Shown in pieces: positions 56,294 through 64,000 of a stretch of 64,000 nucleotides of DNA. How positions within the stretch are numbered: the stretch's first letter is position 1; each line of letters opens with the position of its first letter. The position numbers and the translations under genes are program-made. Source of the DNA: Lamellibrachia columna. Its lineage: Eukaryota; Annelida; Polychaeta; Sabellida; Siboglinidae. Under the pieces are notes generated by a model that had not been told where the DNA came from, searched no databases, and saw only the letters and a list, made by a program, of their open reading frames with translations. The stretch covers positions 1,149,001 to 1,213,000 of the forward strand of contig OY759268.1 in the NCBI GenBank assembly GCA_963662155.1, given 5' to 3'.

Positions 56294-58352
56294 GTATATA
56301 TATGTATATATAAAGCATTTGAATTTTGAATAAGGAAGCATAGTCACTCGCGCAGTGCCCTCTGTTATTCTGGTGCGACGTAATTACACTGTATACACTG
56401 CCAGTTCAAAATCAAAATGGCGTATCGTTGAATGACTCTGCTTCCGTATCTAAATGCTTTGAGGTCATGCAGGCAACATTTTGATTACGTATGCATCTAA
56501 AAGACGACCAGCGTATGTTGTTTTGTTTAGAAATTGGAATGAGTTATATCACTACATCGACAACTGCTGTCAATCAGTGTCTGGCTGTCACGTTAAACGA
56601 ATTAATATAACTATATTAGTAGGGCTATATATATTTTATCATCGGGTCTAAAAATCGGAAGATGTGTTGATGTGATCGTAGTGTCGGAAGAATGTTTTAA
56701 AAATTGGAAGTCTTCCAATAAAATCAGAGCAGTTGGCACCTCTGGTTACGGGTCAATAAACTGAGACTGGTGAGTGGCTCAATTCAATTGGCGCTTGCCT
56801 TGTGACCCAGAGGTCATAGGTTCCAATACCAGGTCAGCGGACAACCAGTCATTAAAAAAAAATTGGTGCAACTTTCTGACTCACCCAGCACCTGTCTTTC
56901 GGCTTAAATTAAAAGCCGTCTACCTGGTCTGTGCCAGGGGAAGTAAACGATTACACACGGGGGTGAACAAACATAAAATACTTCAACGAAGAAATAACTG
57001 TGAATGAGGACAATTTTTGTGAACATGTATTTTATTTATTTATTTACTAAAATGTATTTATTTACTGTATGTTTACTATAATTATTCATTTACTATAATT
57101 ACTGCATGTCTGTGCTGTCAGGCTCCTCCCAGATATGTGGTGCTTCATAAATTTTAATAGTAACAAAAATAATACAAGATTCCTGTCAGTCCTCGAAAAT
57201 AACCAATAAGACTCGTGTTTACCTCCGCACTCCTCGATGAGTGTACACACAGCTTCGACTGTGTCCGACGCCATCTTCAGGATGTTGTTGATACCATCGA
57301 GGACAACCTGGATGACCTGCGTGTCCTTGACGTTGAGCAGATTGCAGAATGGTGGGATCACGCCGAGCTGGACGACATGCGCCACCTAGTGGTAACGGAA
57401 TACATAAGCAGGTGCAACGTGCGTCAAATTGTCATGAGGGTCCCTTGCCGACATCTAAAGGGGCCCTTTGTTATAAACACTCCCGGTGTGTGGAATTTCT
57501 TATAAGGAAAAACTTTGAAATCCTTGTTCTACAGTGCACTGTAGGTATCCCCCCATCACACCCATGGATATATGGAACATTGAATATATGTAACAACTTG
57601 GCCAAGTGCCTACAAATACTGAGTCTACTGTATTTGATAACACATGCTTTGAGCAGGGAATGCGTACTTATGGAACTTGGTGGAAAACAATGATTATAGG
57701 GGTTTCCGTGGCAACTAACAAACAAATGTTACCTGTTCCTTGCGTCCACTGATCGTCAAGTTGCTGATCGCCCAGGCAGCCTCCTTCTGAGTCTGGAACT
57801 CGCCCTGCGTGTAACAATGTAACAGTTGTAACAATATTTATTTGTTCATGTGGTAGTTCAACGTTTTGCCTGTGCATCTGTTTCAACCAACACATCTGCT
57901 TCAACCAAGAGATCCACTTCAACCAACACATCCGCTTCAACCAAGAGATCCACTTCAACCAACACATCTGCTTCAACCAGAATATGAGAAGAGAGAATCA
58001 GGGAATTATACTAAAAAGGGGTGAATATTAGTTACATAGAAATTCTAAGATTTGAGCAAAAAGTCAGGGTGCATATTACACAAGGACAATTAATTAGAGA
58101 AAATGCACACTATTCTCATTCAAAATGAACAGATCAAGTTGAGAGCTATTAGTGTTAGAAATGGGCAACGATGCGACTGAAGTTTTGTCACATACATTGT
58201 GGGTAAGAAGAGCATTAATGAGACATTTGACACGGAGACAGACGTACCCGACTGAGATGGTGAATGACCATTGGGATGAGACCAGCGTCGATGACGGCCT
58301 GCACCTGCTGCTGGTTGCCAGCGGTGATGTTCGACAGGAACCACACGGCCTC
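52106..58352 (-). CDS. KPNA3: Importin subunit alpha, KPNA3/KPNA4 type, 3' half of gene (last 5 exons)
   Basis: Importin alpha binds nuclear localisation signals through ten armadillo (ARM) repeats and carries cargo into the nucleus with importin beta. Exons on the minus strand at 58352-58248, 57804-57733, 57385-57223, 54448-54360 and 52201-52106 join in phases 0, 0, 1 and 0 with GT-AG introns. They give 174 residues covering roughly ARM 7-10 and the C-terminal tail. [20 protein letters not shown] and [15 protein letters not shown] carry the Trp...Asn pairs of the minor NLS-binding groove. [47 protein letters not shown] and the acidic tail ending EGFKF follow. The resemblance to KPNA3/4 is clearly greater than to KPNA1/2. 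KPNA3 is preferred over KPNA4 because EBPL is next door, but an invertebrate would probably have one gene ancestral to both. The N-terminal IBB domain and ARM 1-6 lie beyond 64000. Confidence 0.93.
52202..52400. repeat. 33-bp array beside the acceptor of the KPNA terminal exon, about 6 copies
   Basis: The unit on the + strand contains ACACACATGGTGACACCACT and GTTAGAAAGTA. The first unit begins at the splice acceptor itself. On the gene strand each unit reads TTTCTAACAG, a branch-point-like sequence, so the array looks like copies of the end of the intron. Confidence 0.88.
52409..53390. repeat. 57-bp tandem array, about 17 copies (KPNA last intron)
   Basis: The unit contains GTCAATGTGTGAGACAGACG, CGTGATGTCACAAGGGTGGA and CTCAGTACTGTAC. 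Its length is a multiple of 3, giving a 19-residue repeat ORF on the + strand, antisense to the gene. Confidence 0.96.
53503..54376. repeat. 38-bp array derived from the KPNA exon end and 5' splice site, about 21 copies
   Basis: On the gene (minus) strand a monomer reads TAG ATT GTT GAC ACT TAC and then TTC AGT GGG|GTGAGTG. The real exon end reads GAG ATA GTT GAT ACT TAC and then TTC AGT GGG|GTGAGTG. The monomer thus repeats the last codons (IVDTYFSG) and the donor. Units near the exon keep GTGAGT, and distal ones mostly have GTGGGT. The exon end is itself the first unit. Confidence 0.9.
54360..54448 (-). CDS. KPNA3: KPNA exon with ARM 10
   Basis: Encodes (G)[19 protein letters not shown] and then [10 protein letters not shown] (human: [22 protein letters not shown]...). 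The acceptor is GTGGTTACAG and the donor AGTGGG|GTGAGT, phase 0. Its 3' end has been tandemly amplified into the neighbouring intron. Confidence 0.93.
54540..55493. repeat. 50-bp tandem array, about 19 copies (KPNA intron)
   Basis: The unit contains CATATCATAGGGAAGTTATT and CTGGTACAAGGACATATCAG. It is very homogeneous, with only a few single-base variants. Confidence 0.97.
55530..55795 (+). mobile_element. Degenerate LINE RT fragment (L2/CR1-like)
   Basis: The translation with stops shows [16 protein letters not shown] and [18 protein letters not shown], resembling the region after the RT palm in L2/CR1-group LINEs (ATKTLGFLRRNL..., YKSLVRPxLEYA). It is older and more decayed than the CR1-like copies elsewhere in the window, and antisense to KPNA. 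Confidence 0.6.
55797..56134. repeat. 58-bp tandem array, about 6 copies, interrupted by a MITE
   Basis: The unit contains CTGGGCAGTGAGATAGTGAG and CACACTGCTAGGTCTAAATG. The last unit breaks off at GAGTTAC (56134), and GTTACGGGTCAATAAACTGA resumes at 56745 on the far side of an inserted element. Confidence 0.94.
56135..56744. mobile_element. hAT-like MITE inserted in the 58-bp array
   Basis: The left end CAGAGGTGCCAAC and the right end, whose reverse complement is also CAGAGGTGCCAAC, are terminal inverted repeats of hAT type (CAGNGGT...). A GTTAC direct repeat flanks the element (56130-56134 and 56745-56749). hAT elements usually make 8-bp duplications, so family placement is tentative. About 610 bp, no coding frame. 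Confidence 0.65.
56224..56312. repeat. (TA)n/(CATATA)n microsatellite inside the MITE
   Basis: Alternating T-A tract with interspersed CG and TG dinucleotides. It produces isoleucine-tyrosine ORFs on the minus strand that are not genes. Confidence 0.95.
56767..56990 (+). mobile_element. tRNA-derived SINE
   Basis: The A-box-like GTGGCTCAATTCAATTGG and the B-box-like GGTTCCAATACC are spaced as in a tRNA head, followed by a body of about 150 bp with an A-run. It is antisense to KPNA and lies in its intron. Confidence 0.6.
57223..57385 (-). CDS. KPNA3: KPNA exon with ARM 8-9
   Basis: Encodes [40 protein letters not shown] and [14 protein letters not shown] plus one base. The acceptor is CCACTAG and the donor GGAG|GTAAAC, phase 1. 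The first codon is GTG (Val) inside the protein, not a start. Confidence 0.94.
57733..57804 (-). CDS. KPNA3: KPNA exon with ARM 8 start
   Basis: 72 nt encoding [20 protein letters not shown] and then RKEQ, phase 0 at both ends. The acceptor is GTTACACGCAG and the donor CAG|GTAACA. It contains the Trp and Asn (W+4) that line the minor NLS groove. Confidence 0.94.
57845..57978. repeat. Short tandem repeat (18/36 bp) in a KPNA intron
   Basis: CTTCAACCAACACATC(T/C)G alternates with CTTCAACCAAGAGATCCA, about seven units. Confidence 0.92.
58248..58352 (-). CDS. KPNA3: KPNA exon with ARM 7
   Basis: 105 nt encoding [20 protein letters not shown] and then [15 protein letters not shown], phase 0 at both ends. 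The acceptor is TTTGCCACCAG and the donor CGG|GTACGT. The next upstream exon, expected to end near KEKINK, is not found before 64000. Confidence 0.93.
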
Positions 58353-58439
58353 CTGGTGGCAAACATGGGAATCACTCTCAAAAAAAGCGTTCACTCAACA
58401 ACAGTAATGTAATTGGTAACGTCGCAACCTTCAGAAGAT

Positions 58440-61400
58440 ACACTTGCACTCCTTAATGATAGACTTACGTGACACTAAACTACAGGCCGTCCTTATCCAG
58501 CACTCTTCAATGATAGACTTACATGACAGTAAACTACAAGACGTCCTTATCCAGCACTCTTCAATGATAGACTTACATGACACTAAACTACAGGCCGCCA
58601 GCACTCTTCAATGATAAGACTTACATGACAGTAAACTACAAGACGTCCTTATCCAGCACTCTTCAATGATAGACTTACGTGACACTAAACTACAGGCCGT
58701 CCTTATCCAGCACTCTTCAATGATAAGACTTACAAGACAGTAAACTACAAGACGTCCTTATCCAGCACTCTTCAATGATAAGACTTACATGACAGTAAAC
58801 TACAGGACGTCCTTATCCAGCACTCTTCAATGATAAGACTTACATGACAGTAAACTACAGGACGTCCTTATCCAGCACTCTTCAATGATAAGACTTACAT
58901 GACAGTAAACTACAAGACGTCGTTATGCAGCACTCTTCAATGATAGACTTACATGACAGTAAACTACAAGACGTCCTTATCCAGCACTCTTTAATGATAG
59001 ACTTACATGACAGTAAACTACAAGACGTCCTTATCCAGCACTCCTCAATGATGGACTTACATGACAGTAAACTACAGGACGTCCTTATCCAGCACTCTTC
59101 AATGATAAGACTTACATGACACTACAGGACGTCCTTATCCAGCACTCCTCAATGATAGACTTACATGACAGTAAACTACAGGCCGTCCTTATCCAGCACT
59201 CTTCAATGATAAGACTTACATGACAGTAAACTACAAGACGTCCTTATGCAGCACTCTTCAATGATAAGACTTACATGACAGTAAACAGACGTGGGATCGC
59301 CAGTAGATATTATCTACTTAGATTTTCAGAAAGCTTTTGACAAAGTGCCACATCAAAGATTGCTACTTAAATTAAAAGCCCATGGTATCGGGGATAGCAT
59401 AACTGACTGGATAGAACAATGGCTGACTGACAGAAGACAACGAGTTGTAGTAGATGGAGAAGTTTCAAATTGGAAATCGGTTTTGAGTGGGGTACCTCAA
59501 GGGTCAGTACTAGGACCTATATTATTCTTAATTTATATCAATGACTTGGACGACAGTATAACAAGTAACGTACTGAAATTTGCGGATGACACAAAACTGT
59601 TTAGAAAGGTTAATACTGATGGTGATAAACAACATTTACAAAACGATCTAGACAGATTAGTGAAATGGTCTGAGAAATGGCAGATGCTGTTCAATTTTGG
59701 GAAATGTAAATGCCTACATACAGGACATGGGAACTTGAATGTAAACTATAAAATGGGAGATACTGTTCTGGGTACTACTGTAAAAGAAAAGGACTTAGGA
59801 GTTACAATAAGCGCTGATATGAAAGTTTCAGAGCAGTGTGGTATTGCAGCTTCAAAGGGTAATCAAATTCTTGGATTGATTAGAAGAAACATAACATACA
59901 AGGGAAAAAAGTTAATTATACCTCTTTATAAAGCAATAGTTAGACCTCATTTAGAATACTGTATACAAGCATGGAGACCATATCGTAAGAAGGATATAGA
60001 TACGCTTGAACGCATACAAAGGAGAGCAACTAAAATGATTCCAGAACTTAGAGACCTTAGTTATGAAGAACGCCTGAAAGAATGTGGTTTAACAACTCTA
60101 GAGACAAGGAGGTTAAGAGGAGATCAGATTGAAGTTTTTAAGATATTGAATGGGTATGAAATTATTGATAGAAATATGTTTTTCTCACTCAAGAAGGATA
60201 GCAGAACTAGAGGACATGAGGTAAAATTAGTAAAGGATCAATGTAGATTGGACATCAGGAAGCACTCGTTCTCACAGAGGACAATAAATGAATGGAACAA
60301 ATTATCTACAGATTGTGTAACTGCTAGCAGCGTGAATATGTTTAAAAACAAGGTTGACACATATATCAGGAGGGCGGGTTATAAGTAGATGAACATTGTT
60401 GGACTCTCGATAAGCCAATGGCTTCCTTGTCCACTTGCCATCTGGGCCTTTGGCTTGGATGGCAAATCTTGTTAAATCTTGTTAAACTACAGGATGTCCT
60501 TATCCAGCACTCTTCAATGATGACTTACATGACAGTAAACTACAGGACGTCCTTATCCAGCACTCTTCAATGATAAGACTTACATGACAGTAAACTACAG
60601 GCCGTCCTTATCCAGCACTCTTCAATGATAAGACTTACATGACAGTAAACTAAAGGACGTCCTTATCCAGCACTCCTTAATGATAGACTTATGTGACACT
60701 AAACTACAGGCCGTCCTTATCCAGCACTCTTCAATGATAAGACTTACATGACAGTAAACTACAGGACGTCCTTATCCAGCACTCTTCAATGATAAGACTT
60801 ACATGACAGTAAACTACAAGACGTCGTTATGCAGCACTCTTCAATGATAGACTTACATGACAGTAAACTACAAGACGTCCTTATCCAGCACTCCTCAATG
60901 ATGGACTTACATGACAGTAAACTACAGGACGTCCTTATCCAGCACTCTTCAATGATAAGACTTACATGACAGTAAACTACAGGACGTCCTTATCCAGCAC
61001 TCCTCAATGATAGACTTACATGACAGTAAACTACAGGCCGTCCTTATCCAGCACTCTTCAATGATAAGACTTACATGACAGTAAACTACAAGACGTCCTT
61101 ATGCAGCACTCTTCAATGATAAGACTTACATGACAGTAAACTACAGGATGTCCTTATCCAGCACTCTTCAGTGATAAGACTTACATGACAGTAAACTACA
61201 GGCCGTCCTTATCCAGCACTCTTCAATGATAAGACTTACATGACAGTAAACTACAGGACGTCCTTATCCAGCACTCCTTAATGATAGACTTATGTGACAC
61301 TAAACTACAGGCCGTCCTTATCCAGCACTCTTCAATGATAAGACTTACATGACAGTAAACTACAGGACGTCCTTATCCAGCACTCTTCAATGATAAGACT

Positions 61401-62985
61401 TACATGACAGTAAACTACAAGACGTCGTTATGCAGCACTCTTCAATGATAGACTTACATGACAGTAAACTACAAGACGTCCTTATCCAGCACTCCTCAAT
61501 GATGGACTTACATGACAGTAAACTACAGGACGTCCTTATCCAGCACTCTTCAATGATAAGACTTACATGACAGTAAACTACAGGACGTCCTTATCCAGCA
61601 CTCCTCAATGATAGACTTACATGACAGTAAACTACAGGCCGTCCTTATCCAGCACTCCTCAATGATAAGACTTACATGACAGTAAACTACAAGACGTCCT
61701 TATGCAGCACTCTTCAATGATAAGACTTACATGACAGTAAACTACAGGATGTCCTTATCCAGCACTCTTCAATGATAAGACTTACATGACAGTAAACTAC
61801 AGGACGTCCTTATCCAGCACTCTTCAGTGATAAGATTTACATGACAGTAAACTACAGGCCGTCCTTATCCAGCACTCTTCAATGATAAGACTTACATGAC
61901 AGTAAACTACAGGACGTCCTTATCCAGCACTCCTTAATGATAGACTTATGTGACACTAAACTACAGGCCGTCCTTATCCAGCACTCTTCAATGATAAGAC
62001 TTACATGACAGTAAACTACAAGACGTCCTTATGCGGCACTCTTCAATGATAAGACTTACATGACAGTAAACTACAGGATGTCCTTATCCAGCACTCTTCA
62101 ATGATAAGACTTACATGACAGTAAACTACAGGACGTCCTTATCCAGCACTCTTCAGTGATAAGACTTACATGACAGTAAACTACAGGCCGTCCTTATCCA
62201 GCACTCTTCAATGATAAGACTTACATGACAGTAAACTACAGGACGTCCTTATCCAGCACTCCTTAATGATAGACTTATGTGACACTAAACTACAGGCCGT
62301 CCTTATCCAGCACTCTTCAATGATAAGACTTACATGACAGTAAACTACAGGACGTCCTTATCCAGCACTCTTCAATGATAAGACTTACATGACAGTAAAC
62401 TACAAGACGTCCTTATCCAGCACTCTTCAATGATAAGACTTACGTGACAGTAAACTACAGGACGTCCTTATCCAGCACTCTTCAATGATAGACTTACGTG
62501 ACAGTAAACTACAAGACGTCCTTATCCAGCACTCTTCAATGATAAGACTTACATGACAGTAAACTACAAGACGTCCTTATCCAGCACTCTTCAATGATAG
62601 ACTTACATGACAGTAAACTACAAGATGTCGTTATGCAGCACTCTTCAATGATAAGACTTACATGACAGTAAACTACAAGACGTCCTTATCCAGCACTCAT
62701 CAATGATAAGACTTACATGACAGTAAACTACAAGACGTCCTTATCCAGCACTCCTCAATGATAAGACTTACATGACAGTAAACTACAAGACGTCCTTATC
62801 CAGCACTCTTCAATGATAAGACTTACATGACAGTAAACTACAGGACGTCCTTATCCAGCACTCCTCAATGATAAGACTTACATGACAGTAAACTACAAGA
62901 CGTCCTTATCCAGCACTCTTCAATGATAAGACTTACATGACAGTAAACTACAAGACGTCCTTATCCAGCACTCTTCAATGACATA
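58440..62985. repeat. 55-bp satellite, about 60 copies, split by a LINE (KPNA intron)
   Basis: The unit contains CACTCTTCAATGATAAGACT, TACATGACAGTAAACTACAG and GACGTCCTTATCCAG, 54 or 55 bp. A variant unit CTCCTTAATGATAGACTTATG recurs at 60671, 61272, 61928 and 62258, so blocks of about 11, 12 and 6 monomers have been copied. On the gene (minus) strand nearly every unit carries CATGTAAGTC, a donor-like hexamer GTAAGT. Confidence 0.96.
59287..60481 (+). mobile_element. CR1/Jockey-like LINE, 5'-truncated, with intact RT C-terminal frame
   Basis: Inserted within the 55-bp satellite: GACAGTAAAC precedes it and TTAAACTACAGG follows, a short TAAAC-like repeat at both sides. A 365-codon frame (59291-60388) has YLDFQKAFDKVPHQRLLLKL, GVPQGSVLGPILFLIYIND, KFADDTKLF and the same C-terminal tail as the 17430 copy, with no stops. 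The 3' UTR ends with two AATCTTGTTA units. The undamaged frame makes it the youngest-looking LINE here. It has no endonuclease and cannot move on its own. Antisense to KPNA. Confidence 0.93.
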
Positions 62986-63125
62986 TAAATCCAATATTCC
63001 TGTACATTTACATGTACATCCTGTATTTATACATTCAATTCTGTGACAAAATTCTCCCTCAAATATAGATCTTTTAAAAAAAAAATAATAATAATTTAAT
63101 TCCAATTATATGGCAAAAGTACAGA
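62986..63125. other. Unique spacer between two arrays
   Basis: AT-rich, with an A-rich AATAATAATAA-type tract. No exon seen. Confidence 0.5.
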
Positions 63126-64000
63126 TGAACAGATAAGTTGTTTCCTTACACTGGCTACTACACTGTTGGACTAAGAAAGAGGAGTTGTTCCCTTGGACGG
63201 AGAAAGACGAGTTGTTTCCTTACGCTGGCTACTACACTGTTGGACTAAGAAAGAGGAGTTGTTCCCTTGGACGGAGAAAGACGAGCTGTTTCCTTACACT
63301 GGCTACTAGACTACAGGACGGAGAAAGAGGAGTTGTTCCCTTGGACGGAGAAAGACGAGTTGTTTCCTTACGCTGGCTACTACACTGCTGGACTAAGAAA
63401 GAGGAGTTGTTCCCTTGGACGGAGAAAGACGAGTTGTTTCCTTACACTGGCTACTACACTGCTGGACTAAGAAAGAGGAGTTGTTCCCTTGGATGGAGAA
63501 AGACGAGTTGTTTCCTTACACTGGCTACTACACTGCTGGACTAAGAAAGAGGAGTTGTTCCCTTGGACGGAGAAAGACGAGTTGTTTCCTTACACTGGCT
63601 ACTACACTGCTGGACTAAGAAAGAGGAGTTGTTCCCTTGGACGGAGAAAGACGAGTTGTTTCCTTACACTGGCTACTACACTGCTGGACTAAGAAAGAGG
63701 AGTTGTTCCCTTGGATGGAGAAAGACGAGTTGTTTCCTTACACTGGCTACTACACTGTTGGACTAAGAAAGAGGAGTTGTTCCCTTGGACGGAGAAAGAC
63801 GAGTTGTTTCCTTAACCTGGCTACTACACTGCTGGACTAAGAAAGAGGAGTTGTTCCCTTGGACGGAGAAAGACGAGTTGTTTCCTTAACCTGGCTACTA
63901 CACTGTTGGACTAAGAAAGAGGAGTTGTTCCCTTGGACGGAGAAAGACGAGTTGTTTCCTTACACTGGCTACTACACTGCTGGACTAAGAAAGAGGAGTT
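63126..64000. repeat. 74-bp tandem array, at least 12 copies, cut by window edge
   Basis: The unit contains TGGCTACTACACTGCTGGAC, TAAGAAAGAGGAGTTGTTCC and CTTGGACGGAGAAAGACGAG. The 74-bp period rotates the reading frame each unit, giving staggered repeat ORFs of about 67 residues. It probably lies in a further upstream KPNA intron. Confidence 0.96.

Noticed and set aside
56015..56347. Isoleucine-tyrosine-rich minus-strand ORF
   Set aside because: It is a read-through of a TA microsatellite and the 58-bp array.
63126..64000. A further upstream KPNA exon
   Set aside because: I searched by eye for sequence resembling the ARM 5-6 region (ending KEKINK) from 58353 to the edge and found only arrays, a LINE and a short AT-rich spacer.

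Overview
This is animal nuclear DNA. It holds two spliced protein-coding genes with canonical GT-AG introns, several dead non-LTR retrotransposons (LINEs), tRNA-derived SINEs, MITE-like elements and a very heavy load of tandem repeats. Adding up the array boundaries I could place, about 32 kb, half of the window, is tandem array with monomers of 18 to 87 bp. There are no rRNA genes, no free-standing tRNA genes, no bacterial operon structure and no CRISPR. The host looks like an invertebrate metazoan. The importin-alpha C-terminus differs clearly from vertebrate KPNA3/4, and the LINE set (CR1/Jockey-like, RTE and an L2-type 3' tail) suits a marine invertebrate such as a cephalochordate or lophotrochozoan. 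I cannot name the species.

Layout. 1-3.9 kb: 30-bp, 84-bp and 65-bp arrays and an (ACGC)n microsatellite. 3.9-13.1 kb: one giant 41-bp pyrimidine-rich satellite with a decaying right edge, then a 387-bp MITE. 13.5-16.4 kb: an 82-bp array, a smaller CT-rich array and a diverged duplicate of the 0.92-2.84 kb segment. 16.4-22.1 kb: CR1-like LINE copies in both orientations, the best at 17.43-20.14 kb. 22.1-24.1 kb and 37.0-38.6 kb: two copies of a compound repeat family. 24.1-24.4 kb: a CpG-containing, NRF1-site-bearing stretch that may be a minus-strand promoter. 26-31 kb: an L2-type tail, a satellite made from a SINE head, an RTE LINE and a CR1 copy with a SINE nested in it. 31.6-36.3 kb: a 72-bp satellite open in two frames.

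Genes. EBPL (emopamil-binding-protein-like, EXPERA membrane protein) is complete on the + strand: four exons between 39357 and 46824, 219 codons. Its first two introns are largely tandem repeats. An importin-alpha gene of the KPNA3/KPNA4 type lies on the minus strand. Its last five exons (58352 down to 52106, 174 residues) are here, and the 5' half is beyond the right edge. The two genes converge tail to tail about 5.3 kb apart. EBPL and KPNA3 are also neighbours in the human genome (13q14), so this looks like an ancient linkage, with one gene inverted.

Most striking observation. Inside the KPNA gene, tandem arrays appear to have been born from splice sites. The 38-bp array at 53.5-54.4 kb is made of copies of the last ~27 nt of the adjacent exon plus its 5' splice site, still encoding IVDTYFSG on the gene strand. 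A second array beside the acceptor of the last exon repeats a branch-point-like sequence. Every usual monomer of the 55-bp array further upstream carries a GTAAGT donor-like hexamer on the gene strand.
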